Source: Hyphomicrobiales bacterium (lineage in GTDB: Bacteria > Pseudomonadota > Alphaproteobacteria > Rhizobiales > Rhizobiaceae). From it: a stretch of DNA of 64,000 bases. A program made the position numbers and the translations under genes. The notes beneath the pieces were generated by a model. That model was not told the DNA's origin. It was given only the letters and a program-made list of their open reading frames with translations, and did no database searches. Location: positions 361,959 to 425,958 of the forward strand of contig UBXG01000010.1 in NCBI GenBank assembly GCA_900469475.1, written 5' to 3'. Of this stretch, positions 37,028-45,870 are shown in pieces (within the stretch, counting starts at the first letter, position 1; each line of letters starts with the position of its first letter).

Positions 37028-37498
37028 CTACTTGTTACCAGCCCACTTGGCCCGCGCGGCATCGTCGGCATCCTTGGCGGAAACCCAACCGCCTTGCGTG
37101 CCATCCTTGCCGTGTTCCTTCTTCCAGAATGGCGCGGAGGTTTTCAGGAAATCCATGACGAAATTGGCGCCGTCGAAGGCGGCCTGGCGATGCGGTGCCG
37201 CGGCAATGACGAGCACGATGTTCTCGCCGGGCGCGATCTTGCCGTAACGGTGAATGGCGCTCAGGCCGAGAAGTTCGAAACGCTCGATGGCGAGCTTGGC
37301 GATGCGGGTGATCTCCGCTTCCGCCATGCCGGGATAATGTTCGAGTTCGAGGGCACCGAGCGCGCCCCCTTCGTCACGACAGAGGCCCGAGAAGGTCACG
37401 ACAGCGCCGATATCGTGCCGCCCGTCGGTCAGCCGATCGATCTCCGCCTGGAGATCGAAATCCTCGCGCTGAACGCGGACTACCGGCTGAATAGCCAT
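37028..37498 (-). CDS. moaE: Molybdopterin synthase catalytic subunit
   Basis: A 156-residue protein with the MoaE pattern: GAVVTFSGLCRD, LELEHYPGMAEAEI, AIHRYGKIAPGENIVLVIAAAPHRQAAF and a C-terminal MDFLKTSAPFWKKE. It transfers sulphur from the MoaD thiocarboxylate to precursor Z to make molybdopterin. It lies 4 bases after moaD. A cofactor user, the molybdopterin oxidoreductase, is encoded at 45.9 kb. Confidence 0.97.
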   Translation of the reverse strand: MAIQPVVRVQREDFDLQAEIDRLTDGRHDIGAVVTFSGLCRDEGGALGALELEHYPGMAEAEITRIAKLAIERFELLGLSAIHRYGKIAPGENIVLVIAAAPHRQAAFDGANFVMDFLKTSAPFWKKEHGKDGTQGGWVSAKDADDAARAKWAGNK

Positions 37499-37502
37499 CG
37501 AC

Positions 37503-37760
37503 TTATCCCCCTGTCATCGGCGGAAAGAGCCCGATCTCCCGCGCTCCGGCGATCGGCTCATCGTGCTCGGCGTGCTCCATATTGATCGCGACGCGGATCG
37601 CCTGGGGGAATTGAAGTGCCGCCTCGTATTCTTCGCCCAAGCCCTTCAAATGACTCAGGAGATCGCCGACGGTAACGACATCGGCGGGCAGGGAAATCTC
37701 TTCCTCCGCTTTGCCGATCCGCTCGCGCACCCAGGCGAAATAGACGAGCTTCGTCATCAT
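37503..37760 (-). CDS. moaD: Molybdopterin synthase sulfur carrier subunit
   Basis: An 85-residue ubiquitin-like protein ending in the diglycine PPMTGG that is thiocarboxylated and donates sulphur to molybdopterin. The N-terminus is MMTKLVYFAWVRERIGK; two adjacent ATG codons overlap the pgsA stop. Length is slightly above the E. coli protein (81). Confidence 0.95.
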   Translation of the reverse strand: MMTKLVYFAWVRERIGKAEEEISLPADVVTVGDLLSHLKGLGEEYEAALQFPQAIRVAINMEHAEHDEPIAGAREIGLFPPMTGG

Positions 37761-38344
37761 TCCTCATCCACGACATGCTTCAGCCCGGCCCGGAAATAAT
37801 CGTAGCCGGTATAGATGGTCAAAAGCGCTGCGACCCAGAGCAGGACGATGCCAATTTCCGTCGTATAGGGTAGCACCTTGTCGCCTGCCGGCCCAGCCAG
37901 AAGGAAAGCGATGGCAACGAGTTGGGCGGTTGTCTTCCATTTCGCGATCCGCGTCACGGGAACGCTGACCTTCAATGCCGCCAGATATTCGCGCAGGCCG
38001 GAGACGAGGATTTCGCGGCAGAGAATGATGATGGCGGCCCAGAGCGACCAGCCGGCAATGGTGCCGTCGGCAGCGACCAGAAGCAGGATCGCCGAGACCA
38101 GCAGTTTGTCGGCAATCGGATCGAGCATGCGGCCGATATTGGAGGTCTGGTTCCAGATGCGTGCAAGATAACCATCGAGGAAATCGGTGATCGAGGCGAT
38201 GACGAAGATCCAGAGCGCGACCCAGCGAGCGAAATCGGAACCCTCCAGCTTGCCTTCGACGAAGAAGCAAAGAACGATCAGAGGAACGCAAAGGATGCGG
38301 CCGTAGGTGAGCAGGTTGGGGATGCTGTAAGCGCGCGAAGCCAT
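37757..38344 (-). CDS. pgsA: CDP-diacylglycerol-glycerol-3-phosphate 3-phosphatidyltransferase
   Basis: A 195-residue membrane enzyme of phosphatidylglycerol synthesis. The CDP-alcohol phosphatidyltransferase signature is complete: D-G-x2-A-R-x8-G-x3-D-x3-D in DGYLARIWNQTSNIGRMLDPIAD. Several hydrophobic helices are present and it begins NLLTYGRILCVPLI. Its stop overlaps the moaD start, so pgsA-moaD-moaE form one unit. Confidence 0.95.
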   Translation of the reverse strand: MASRAYSIPNLLTYGRILCVPLIVLCFFVEGKLEGSDFARWVALWIFVIASITDFLDGYLARIWNQTSNIGRMLDPIADKLLVSAILLLVAADGTIAGWSLWAAIIILCREILVSGLREYLAALKVSVPVTRIAKWKTTAQLVAIAFLLAGPAGDKVLPYTTEIGIVLLWVAALLTIYTGYDYFRAGLKHVVDEE

Positions 38345-38427
38345 GGAAATCGTTTCGTTTCGGTTGTCTCGGCGGATCGCGATGAGCCTCGATTTCGGGT
38401 TTCATCGCGCTCCGAGCATTTGATTTT

Positions 38428-38470
38428 CTTGATCTTCTCCAAAAACCGCTTCGCACTTTTTGGGATCAAG
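38428..38470. repeat. Interspersed intergenic hairpin element
   Basis: Arms CTTGATC (38428-38434) plus CCAAAAA (38439-38445) pair with TTTTTGG (38457-38463) plus GATCAAG (38464-38470), around the core CCGCTTCGCAC. This core is familiar from many rhizobial intergenic regions. It lies in the 211-base spacer between uvrC and pgsA. Confidence 0.5.
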
Positions 38471-38555
38471 TCATAGATGATGGTTTGGCGACCTTATCGT
38501 CAATATTGTTTCTGTTTTTTCACCGCCATTGCGTGGAATTTGCGACCGGCATTGC

Positions 38556-40598
38556 TTATTTCGCGGCGTCCTCGTGGAAATGGTTGTAGACCTGCCGCGC
38601 CACGGTTTCTGATATGCCCTCCACCGCCATCAGATCCGATAGCGCTGCCCGCGATACGGCTTTGGCGGTGCCGAAATGCTGCAGCAGCGCGCGCTTGCGC
38701 GAAGGGCCGATGCCGCCGATCTCGTCCAGCGGATTTCTAACCATCTCCTTCTTGCGCCGGGCACGATGCGAGCCGATCGCGAAGCGGTGAGCCTCGTCGC
38801 GCATGCGCTGGATGAAATAGAGCACGGGATCGCGCGGCGGCAGCGAGAAACTTTCGCGCGCTGGAGCGAAGAAGCGCTCGCGCCCAGCCTCGCGGTCGAC
38901 GCCCTTGGCGACGCCGATGGCGATGACGCTGTCGGTGATCCCGAGCTCCTCGAGAATGGCGCGTACGGCCGTCATCTGCCCCTGGCCGCCATCAATGAGG
39001 ATGACATCTGGCCAGGCCGGGAAGGGCTGGTCGGCTGCATCGGTGCCGGATGCTTCTGCGGCAGCTATCCGCTCAGGCTTTCCTTCCTCCTTCAGGAGGC
39101 GCGAGAAGCGGCGGGTCATGACCTCGCGCATCATGCCGAAGTCGTCGCCCGGCGTGATGTCGGTCGATTTGATGTTGAATTTGCGGTACTGGTTTTTGAC
39201 GAAGCCTTCCGGCCCGGCCACCACCATGCCGCCAACCGCATTCGTGCCCATGATATGGGAGTTGTCGTAGATCTCGATGCGCTGCGGCACATAGGGAAGC
39301 TTGAATGTTTCCTTGAAACCTTCGAGCAGCCGCGATTGCGAGGCGGTTTCCGCCAGCTTGCGGCCATGCGCCTCGCGCGCATTGGCGATGACATGCTCGA
39401 CCAAATCGCGCTTTTCGCCGCGCTGCGGCACGAGGATCGCGACCTTGTGGCCGGCTTTCTCGGTAAGCGCTGCCGCCAAGAGTTCCATTTCCTCGATGGT
39501 CTCCGACAGCAGGATCTGCCGCGGCACGGGCTTGTCATCATAGAATTGTGCAAGGAACGCGTTCAGCACTTCGGCGCCCGAGAGCGATGGATCGGCCTTG
39601 GGGAAATAAGCGCGATTGCCCCAGTTCTGCCCGGTGCGGAAGAAGAAGACCTGGATGCAGGAAATGCCGCCCTCGTGATGGATGGCGAAGACATCTGCTT
39701 CCTCCACTCCGGCCGGATTGATGCCTTGATGGCTCTGCACATGCGAAAGCGCGGCAAGCCGATCGCGAAAGATCGCGGCGCGCTCGAAATCCAGATCTTC
39801 GGCGGCGGCATTCATCGCTTCGGCCATATGCGCCTTGACGTTCTGGCTCTTGCCGGAAAGGAAATCCTTCGCTTCCTGCACCAGTTCCGCATAGCCTGTA
39901 TCGCTGATCTCATGCGTGCAGGGGCCGGAACAGCGCTTGATCTGATAGAGCAGACAGGGCCGCGTGCGCGTCTCGAAGACGCTATCGGTACAGGTGCGGA
40001 TCAGAAAGGCGCGCTGCAGCGAATTGATGGTGCGCCCGACCGCACCAGCCGAAGCGAAGGGCCCGAAATAATCCCCCTTACGGGCGCGGGCGCCGCGATG
40101 CTTGAAGATCGCCGGCGCGCGACGATCGCCCGTGATCAGAATATAGGGGAAGGATTTGTCGTCCCGCAGCAGCACGTTAAAGCGCGGGCGCAAGCGTTTG
40201 ATGAGATTCGCTTCCAGCAGCAGCGCTTCCGTCTCCGTGCGCGTGGTGACGAATTCCATATTGGCGGTTTCGCGCACCATACGGGCGATGCGGTTGGAGT
40301 GCACCTTGCCCAGCGCGTAGTTGGAAACGCGCTTCTTCAGGTTTCGCGCCTTGCCGACGTAGAGTACGTCGCCGGCTTCGTTGAACATGCGATAAACGCC
40401 GGGATTGTTCGGCAGCCGCTTGACGAATTCGGCGATCAGTTCGGCGCCGCGAAGCCCGGTCTCGTTCTTGCCGCCTTCATTCCAATCGACAGGCGCAACA
40501 GGGGAGGCGGCGGCATCGCCCTCCACCTCGATGTCGTCTTCGATATCCTCTGATTCGTCATAGAGAACGCCGCCATCGGGCAGCTTTCTTCCATTCAT
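38556..40598 (-). CDS. uvrC: Excinuclease ABC subunit C
   Basis: A 680-residue nucleotide-excision repair nuclease that cuts on both sides of UvrB-bound damage. The GIY-YIG domain lies at about residues 62-145 (NNPGVYRMFNEAGDVLYVGKA), followed by a cysteine cluster (CLLYQIKRCSGPC), the RNase H-like C-terminal nuclease (EIYDNSHIMG, LIDGGQGQM) and helix-hairpin-helix repeats near the end (IGPSRKRALLQHFG). The N-terminus has an acidic extension of about 45 residues, as in other rhizobial UvrC proteins. It overlaps the FolM-like gene by 4 bases. Confidence 0.97.
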   Translation of the reverse strand: MNGRKLPDGGVLYDESEDIEDDIEVEGDAAASPVAPVDWNEGGKNETGLRGAELIAEFVKRLPNNPGVYRMFNEAGDVLYVGKARNLKKRVSNYALGKVHSNRIARMVRETANMEFVTTRTETEALLLEANLIKRLRPRFNVLLRDDKSFPYILITGDRRAPAIFKHRGARARKGDYFGPFASAGAVGRTINSLQRAFLIRTCTDSVFETRTRPCLLYQIKRCSGPCTHEISDTGYAELVQEAKDFLSGKSQNVKAHMAEAMNAAAEDLDFERAAIFRDRLAALSHVQSHQGINPAGVEEADVFAIHHEGGISCIQVFFFRTGQNWGNRAYFPKADPSLSGAEVLNAFLAQFYDDKPVPRQILLSETIEEMELLAAALTEKAGHKVAILVPQRGEKRDLVEHVIANAREAHGRKLAETASQSRLLEGFKETFKLPYVPQRIEIYDNSHIMGTNAVGGMVVAGPEGFVKNQYRKFNIKSTDITPGDDFGMMREVMTRRFSRLLKEEGKPERIAAAEASGTDAADQPFPAWPDVILIDGGQGQMTAVRAILEELGITDSVIAIGVAKGVDREAGRERFFAPARESFSLPPRDPVLYFIQRMRDEAHRFAIGSHRARRKKEMVRNPLDEIGGIGPSRKRALLQHFGTAKAVSRAALSDLMAVEGISETVARQVYNHFHEDAAK

Positions 40599-41362
40599 TC
40601 CGCACTCTCCGACACGTCTGGCGTTTCCCAGGCAAGGTGCTGGCCGCCATCGAGCGCTATCATTTGGCCCGTGATCGAGGGCGTGTCAAAAAGAAAGCGG
40701 ATGGTCCGGCCGAATTCTTCGAGCCTCGGCGCCGCCTTCAATATGAGGCCGTCGATCTGCGCTTGAAAGTCCTCCTCGCTCTGCCGCACGCTGCGCACCG
40801 TTGGACCTGGGCCGATCGCATTAACGCGGATACGCGGCGCAAAGCTCTGCGCCATCGTCTGGGTTGCGGTCCAAAGAGCAGCTTTCGACAGCGTATAGGA
40901 ATAGAAGCGGGGATTAAGCGCCCAGACCCGCTGATCGACCATGTTGACGATCAGGCCCGGATAGGGTTCGGGAAGCTGCCGGACGAAATCGGCAGCCAGA
41001 ATGGATGGCGCGCGCACATGCACGGCGAAGTGCGCCTCGAAGGCTTCTGCGTCGAAATGATCGGCGGAATCACCGAGGAAAGCCGAGGCGTTGTTGACCA
41101 GAAGATCGAGCGGACCAAGAGCATCCGCGGCCCTTTCGACAAGGGTTGACGTCTCGGCCAAATCTCGCAAACCGGCCTTGATCGCAATCGCTTTTCGGCC
41201 GGTTTGCCGCAGTTTCGCCGCAATTTCTTCCGCCTCGGCAAGGGACTGATGGGCATGCAACGCCACGGCGAAGCCATGAGCCGATAAATCCTCGGCAATT
41301 GCCAGACCTATTCTTTTGGACGCGCCGGTTATCAGCGCCGTGCGTAGTTTTTCCTGGCTCAA
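40595..41362 (-). CDS. Short-chain dehydrogenase, FolM/pteridine-reductase-like
   Basis: A 255-residue short-chain dehydrogenase. The cofactor motif TGASKRIG, with Arg in place of the usual Gly/Ala, is the TGxxxRxG pattern of pteridine reductases such as FolM and PTR1. LVNNASAF and YSYTLSKAAL (catalytic Tyr-x3-Lys) follow, and GPGPTVRS is typical of that branch. A role in reducing dihydromonapterin or dihydrofolate is inferred. It overlaps the uvrC start by 4 bases. Confidence 0.8.
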   Translation of the reverse strand: MSQEKLRTALITGASKRIGLAIAEDLSAHGFAVALHAHQSLAEAEEIAAKLRQTGRKAIAIKAGLRDLAETSTLVERAADALGPLDLLVNNASAFLGDSADHFDAEAFEAHFAVHVRAPSILAADFVRQLPEPYPGLIVNMVDQRVWALNPRFYSYTLSKAALWTATQTMAQSFAPRIRVNAIGPGPTVRSVRQSEEDFQAQIDGLILKAAPRLEEFGRTIRFLFDTPSITGQMIALDGGQHLAWETPDVSESAE

Positions 41363-41725
41363 GAGATCGCCTTCTGCTCGTCGTTACCCGATCGATGTTC
41401 ATATAGGGCGTCGATACACCATATGAAAAGATGTGTGAGCAAATGACGCGCTTCGGAATTTCTTATGTAAAACTTGCGATATATTTAGTTTAAAATAAGT
41501 ATACATGCTTTAACCATTGGTTATGGTTAATAATTCCTCTGTTGCGATGAAGCAACATCGAAATTCAGCCACCTCTGTGCCACAATGATATCATATTTTG
41601 GCTCTTCCAATTCCTCATTTGCATTCCAATTTCAACCTCGATCCGGGAGGGATATGTTTAATTGCTCGTGGCGCTTCACAGTCGAAGACAGTAAGCGAAG
41701 CACACGGGCCTGAAAGGAGAAAAGT
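41363..41725 (+). promoter_or_regulatory. AT-rich regulatory region upstream of ropB
   Basis: A 363-base spacer, more AT-rich than its surroundings, without a credible gene. It contains the TTAACCAT palindrome at 41510-41530 and a possible -35 CTTGCG at 41473-41478 with AAGTAT as -10 near 41497. An AAAGGAGAAAAG ribosome-binding sequence lies just before ropB. Confidence 0.5.
41510..41530. promoter_or_regulatory. Palindromic TTAACCAT pair, candidate CtrA site
   Basis: TTAACCAT (41510-41517) and its exact reverse complement ATGGTTAA (41523-41530) are separated by 5 bases. TTAACCAT is the half-site reported for CtrA in alphaproteobacteria. It lies about 195 bases before the ropB start and just downstream of the possible -10 region. 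Confidence 0.45.
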
Positions 41726-42358
41726 ATGCGTACTCTTATCAAGACCCTCATGGTCTCCACTCTCGCCCTCGGTGGCTACACCGCAGCTCACGCCGCTGAC
41801 GCTGTCGAGCAGATTCCGCAGCCGCCCGTCGCTCAGGAAGCAGCTCCGGCCGTCAACAACTGGTCCGGCTTCTACATCGGTGGTGCAGGCGACTGGAGCA
41901 AAGGTCATTTCAGCCACAATGGCAACGGCTATGGCTTCGGCGGCCAGGCCTTCACCGGCTACAACTGGCAGCAGGGCCAGATCGTATACGGCGTTGAAGC
42001 AGACCTCGGCTATGCAGGCATTGACAGCACCCGCAACGGTCTGACCGCCAAGAATGGCGTCAATGGCTCGGTTCGCGGTCGTATCGGCTACGACTTTAAC
42101 CCGTTCATGCTGTACGGCACGGCCGGTCTGGCGCTCGCTCAGAACAAGCTTGAAGACGCTACCTCGTCCGACAGCAAGACGGCTGTTGGTTACACGGTTG
42201 GTGCAGGTGCTGAAACCTTCATCACCAACAACATCACCGCTCGCCTTGAGTACCGCTACACGGACTACGGCAAGAAGAACTTCGACCTCGACTCCGGTCG
42301 CTTCTCTCGCGGTTACGACGAGCAGAGCGTAAAGGTCGGTATCGGCGTCAAGTTCTAA
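41726..42358 (+). CDS. ropB: Outer membrane beta-barrel protein, RopB/Omp25 family
   Basis: A 210-residue outer-membrane protein. The signal peptide ends at AHAADA. A Pro-rich linker is followed by WSGFYIGGAGDWSKG and alternating beta strands, and the C-terminus EQSVKVGIGVKF ends in Phe as required for barrel assembly. It belongs to the Omp25/31-RopB family of rhizobia and Brucella, abundant envelope proteins. The codon choice is very regular, as in a highly expressed gene, and it is followed by a strong terminator. Confidence 0.85.
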   Translation: MRTLIKTLMVSTLALGGYTAAHAADAVEQIPQPPVAQEAAPAVNNWSGFYIGGAGDWSKGHFSHNGNGYGFGGQAFTGYNWQQGQIVYGVEADLGYAGIDSTRNGLTAKNGVNGSVRGRIGYDFNPFMLYGTAGLALAQNKLEDATSSDSKTAVGYTVGAGAETFITNNITARLEYRYTDYGKKNFDLDSGRFSRGYDEQSVKVGIGVKF

Positions 42359-42381
42359 TCATCTGAAGGCATAGCCTGAAG

Positions 42382-42412
42382 AAAAGGCCGGGGTGAAAAC
42401 CCCGGCCTTTTT
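42382..42412 (+). terminator. Strong intrinsic terminator of ropB
   Basis: A 13-bp perfect stem (AAAAGGCCGGGGT with ACCCCGGCCTTTT) has a GAAA tetraloop and ends in a T run. The A-run on the other side lets it also stop the convergent dehydrogenase transcript. Confidence 0.92.
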
Positions 42413-42431
42413 GCATTACGCCTCGGAATGT

Positions 42432-43274
42432 CTAGGCGGCTTCCTTCGGGAAGTCAGTCGAGACGGCCAGTTCACGCCAATCGGCCAGCTCTCTGGAGAC
42501 ATATTCGTTCTTGGTCTCGATCGCGCCGACCGTATCCGAGCCGAAAGGCATGCGCAGAGGCGGGTTGGCCGAACGGGCAAGCGTGATCATCGATTTTGCA
42601 AGACGTTTGGGATCGCCGGGCTGAGCGTGATTATGGTCGGCCGCGAAATCGCGCATCGCTCCGGCCGGAGTGTCCCTGTAGTCGGCAATCGAACTCGGGC
42701 TGACTGCAAGCGAGCTTTCATCAAGGAAGTCGGTGCGGAAAAAGCCGGGTTCGACAACGGTGACCTGGATGCCGAGCGGCTGCAACTCCGCTGCCATCGC
42801 TTCGGATAGGCCTTCGATGGCGAACTTTGTCGAGCAATAGACGCCCCAGCCGGCAAAGCTCTGATAACCGCCGACCGAGGACATGTTGATAACATGGCCC
42901 GAACGCTGCCGGCGCATGTGCGGCAGGACGGCGCGCGTGACCTTCAGCAGGCCGAAGACGTTGGTCGCATAGAGCTTTTCGATTTCCTCGGCAGTTGCTT
43001 CCTCCACGGCACCCAGAAGCCCGTAGCCGGCATTATTGACGATGACGTCGATCTTGCCGAAACGCTTGACGGCGATCTCGGCGGCTTCATGGGCCTGCGC
43101 CTCGCTCCATACGTCGAGGGCGACGGATAGGAGGTTCGGGTGATTGCCGAACTTCTCCGCCAGCCCAACGGGATTGCGAGCTGTAGCGACAACGGCGTCG
43201 CCGGCGGTGAGGGCTTCTTGAGTGATAAGGGCACCGAACCCGCGGGATGCACCCGTAATGAACCAAACACGCAT
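42432..43274 (-). CDS. Short-chain dehydrogenase/reductase
   Basis: A 280-residue classical SDR: cofactor motif TGASRGFG at residues 7-14, NNAGYG, a serine in NMSSVGGYQSF, and the catalytic YCSTK. The C-terminal part (VVEPGFFRTDFLDESS) is typical of the subgroup often annotated as oxidoreductases beside LysR regulators. Substrate is unknown. It is transcribed divergently from the LysR gene across a 123-base spacer, which suggests control by that regulator. Confidence 0.87.
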   Translation of the reverse strand: MRVWFITGASRGFGALITQEALTAGDAVVATARNPVGLAEKFGNHPNLLSVALDVWSEAQAHEAAEIAVKRFGKIDVIVNNAGYGLLGAVEEATAEEIEKLYATNVFGLLKVTRAVLPHMRRQRSGHVINMSSVGGYQSFAGWGVYCSTKFAIEGLSEAMAAELQPLGIQVTVVEPGFFRTDFLDESSLAVSPSSIADYRDTPAGAMRDFAADHNHAQPGDPKRLAKSMITLARSANPPLRMPFGSDTVGAIETKNEYVSRELADWRELAVSTDFPKEAA

Positions 43275-43397
43275 GGCTTTCTCCTTCGTGAGTTTGCAAT
43301 TCCATAGATGGAATTCGCTTGCAGGAGAAAGGTAGCTTGATGGTATCGCTGAGATAATCTACTTTCTCTTCCATGAAGAGCTGAGAAAATCTCACCA

Positions 43398-44300
43398 ATG
43401 CGACGCATCCGTTCGATAGATCTGGCGATCTTCCTTGCAATTGCCGAACACCGTAGCTTTCGCAAAGCGGCGGTGGAATTGGGGGTGACTCCCTCCGCGC
43501 TCAGCCATTCGTTGCGCGCCATCGAGGAGCGGCTGGATGTGCGGCTGGTCAATCGCACCACCCGTGGCGTCGGCTTGACGGAAGCCGGCGAACGCCTGTT
43601 CGATCGCATCCGCCCGGCGTTTCTCGATATCGACGATGCGCTGGAGGATCTCGATAAATTCCGCGGCCAGCCCTATGGCAAGCTGCGCATCAATGCCCCG
43701 CGTCCTGCAGCCAGGATGGTATTGCTGCCGATCGTGTCGCGGTTCCTGAGGACTTACCCCGCCATCGAAGTCGAAATCGTAGTGGACGATGCGCTCGTGG
43801 ATACGGTTGCCTCCGGTTTCGACGCCGGCATACGGTTCGGCGAACGCATCGCCGCCGACATGATCGCTGTCCCCATCGGGCCTCGCCAGCGGACGGCGAT
43901 CGTCGGCTCGCCCGAACATTTTCAGCGTTTTCCCAAACCGCTCACGCCCCACGATCTGAAGGATCACCCCTGCATCCGCTACCGTTTCGCGAGCGGCACC
44001 TATTATCGCTGGGAGTTCGAGCGCGGGGGCATCGAGCTGGAGATCGAGGTGCAGGGGCCGCTCACGCTTGGCGATCTCGATATCATGCTGGATGCCGCTA
44101 TCAATGGCTCCGGTCTTGCCTTCGTATTTGAAGATCACGCGCTACTGGCCTTGCGAGATGGCCGGCTGATCCGCGTGCTTGAGGACTGGTGTCCTTATTA
44201 TCCCGGATTCTTTCTCTATTATCCGAGCCGCAGGCAGTTGCCGACGGCTCTGCGCGCCTTCGTCGATTTCGTAAAGGCCGACGCTGCCCGCCAGGGCTGA
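43398..44300 (+). CDS. LysR family transcriptional regulator
   Basis: A 300-residue regulator with an N-terminal winged helix (FLAIAEHRSFRKAAVELGVTPSALSHSLRAIEERLDVRLVNRTTRGV) and a type-2 periplasmic-binding-like effector domain. It lies back to back with the short-chain dehydrogenase, the usual LysR layout, so the spacer 43275-43397 probably holds its operator. The effector is unknown. Confidence 0.92.
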   Translation: MRRIRSIDLAIFLAIAEHRSFRKAAVELGVTPSALSHSLRAIEERLDVRLVNRTTRGVGLTEAGERLFDRIRPAFLDIDDALEDLDKFRGQPYGKLRINAPRPAARMVLLPIVSRFLRTYPAIEVEIVVDDALVDTVASGFDAGIRFGERIAADMIAVPIGPRQRTAIVGSPEHFQRFPKPLTPHDLKDHPCIRYRFASGTYYRWEFERGGIELEIEVQGPLTLGDLDIMLDAAINGSGLAFVFEDHALLALRDGRLIRVLEDWCPYYPGFFLYYPSRRQLPTALRAFVDFVKADAARQG

Positions 44301-44310
44301 GTCGACGGCG

Positions 44311-44904
44311 TCAGACTTGCGGCTTCATCGCCGGAAAATCAGGGAAATGCTTCTCGAACTTGCGTGCCCAGTCCGTCAATCCCGCATAGTCCCCTTCCCA
44401 TTGCCCTTCGAAGCGGAGCTGCAGATAGCCGATGAGGGAGGCAAGCGCGAAGTGACCCGCATGCAGCTTCTTGCCGATCTTCGGCGGCTCGGCGTCGAGA
44501 TGGGTGAGGGCGCGGCTGACCTTTGTCCACTGGCGGTCGATCCAGGGCTGATGCTGCTTCTCGGGTTCGCGAAGGCGCCGCTCGTAGACGATCGACAGCA
44601 GGCACTCGTTGGTGCCGTCGATCAGCGCTTCCAGAACCTCAATTTCGGTGCGTCTACCCCTCTTCGAAGGGTAGAGCCCGCCCTCGCGCCGGTCGAAATA
44701 ATGCATGATGGCGCGGCTGTCGAAAATGGCCTCACCGTCGCCGGTCAGCAATGTCGGGATCTTGCCGAGCGGGTTGTTGTCGATCAGCAGTGTTGGACCG
44801 GCATTCGTGTCGACGTGGATTTCCTCGAGCTTGATGCCGAGATGGCGGGCCGCCATGCGCACCTTGCTGGAGAAGGGGGAGGTGGGCGAGCAAAGAAGTC
44901 TCAT
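44311..44904 (-). CDS. Glutathione S-transferase family protein
   Basis: A 197-residue protein with an N-terminal thioredoxin-like domain (MRLLCSPTSPFSSKVRMAARHLG, with PFS at the usual active position; GKIPTLLTGDGEAIFDSRAI binds glutathione) and an all-helical C-terminal domain. It converges with the LysR gene. Substrate is unknown; the short N-terminus fits small bacterial GSTs. Confidence 0.88.
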   Translation of the reverse strand: MRLLCSPTSPFSSKVRMAARHLGIKLEEIHVDTNAGPTLLIDNNPLGKIPTLLTGDGEAIFDSRAIMHYFDRREGGLYPSKRGRRTEIEVLEALIDGTNECLLSIVYERRLREPEKQHQPWIDRQWTKVSRALTHLDAEPPKIGKKLHAGHFALASLIGYLQLRFEGQWEGDYAGLTDWARKFEKHFPDFPAMKPQV

Positions 44905-44937
44905 GAAATCACCTGTCGGATATATATGTGAAAAGTC

Positions 44938-45789
44938 TCAATGTTCGCCACGCAGCCAGAAGGCGCGCTGCGAGGCGAAGCGGTCCTGCGCCAGAATATC
45001 CTTCAAGGCCGGCAGCAGCGCATGCAGCTCGTCCTTGAGCGTGAAGGGCGGATTGACGATGATGAGGCCGGAGCCGGTAAGCCCGGTGAAGCCGCGGTCG
45101 CTTTTGACGCTCAGCTCGGCGCAGAGCATCTTCGGAATTTCCAGTGCCTGCAGCGCTTCATGAAACTGCTTGATCGGCGCATCCTTCTTGATCGGATACC
45201 AGAGGCAATAGGTGCCGCCCGGAAAGCGGCGCCAGGACTTTGCGAGCCCATCGATCAGCCGCTCATATTCGCCTTCTTCCTCGAAAGGCGGGTCGACGAG
45301 CACGATGCCGCGCTTTTCCTTCGGCGGCAGATGCGCGCCAAGCGCCAGCCAGCCGTCGAGTTCGGTGATACGAGCGTGGTGGTCGCCCTCGAAAAGGCGA
45401 TGCAGCCGCTGGAAATCGTCCGGATGCAGTTCCATTGCCGAAAGACGGTCCTGCGGGCGAAACAGCATGCGGGCGAGTTTCGGCGAGCCCGGATAGAGCC
45501 TGACGCCGCCTTCGGGGTTCAATTCCCGGATGGCGGCAAGATAGGGCTCCAGAAGCTCGGCGACCTGCGGCACGAGTTCCGCCTCCAGTACTTTGCCGAT
45601 GCCATCGCGCCACTCGCCGGTCTTCTGCGCTTCCTCGGAGGAGAGATGGTAGAGCCCGATGCCGGCGTGCGTGTCGAGGACGCGGAACGCCTTGTCCTTG
45701 TTCTGCATGTAGCGGACGAGGCGCGCGAGAACAGCGTGTTTCAAGACATCGGCAAAATTGCCCGCGTGGTAGATGTGCCGATAGTTCAT
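44938..45789 (-). CDS. rlmJ: 23S rRNA (adenine-2030-N6) methyltransferase
   Basis: A 283-residue methyltransferase beginning MNYRHIYHAGNFADVLKHAV, the RlmJ N-terminus, with the DTHAGIGLYHL SAM region and the N6-adenine signature LVDPPFEEEG. It methylates A2030 of 23S rRNA. The ATG at 45789 is favoured over one 18 bases earlier because the family starts at MxYRH. Confidence 0.93.
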   Translation of the reverse strand: MNYRHIYHAGNFADVLKHAVLARLVRYMQNKDKAFRVLDTHAGIGLYHLSSEEAQKTGEWRDGIGKVLEAELVPQVAELLEPYLAAIRELNPEGGVRLYPGSPKLARMLFRPQDRLSAMELHPDDFQRLHRLFEGDHHARITELDGWLALGAHLPPKEKRGIVLVDPPFEEEGEYERLIDGLAKSWRRFPGGTYCLWYPIKKDAPIKQFHEALQALEIPKMLCAELSVKSDRGFTGLTGSGLIIVNPPFTLKDELHALLPALKDILAQDRFASQRAFWLRGEH

Positions 45790-45870
45790 TGTCGGTGAAG
45801 TCCGCATGAATTGTTGAGATGGGCCGGATTGTCTCTAGTGGCCGGTCACTGCTTGAAATATACAAACCTC

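Noticed and set aside
38676..40553. 625-codon open frame antisense to uvrC
   Set aside because: Low-complexity Arg/Gly/Ala composition and complete overlap with a certain gene; shadow frame.
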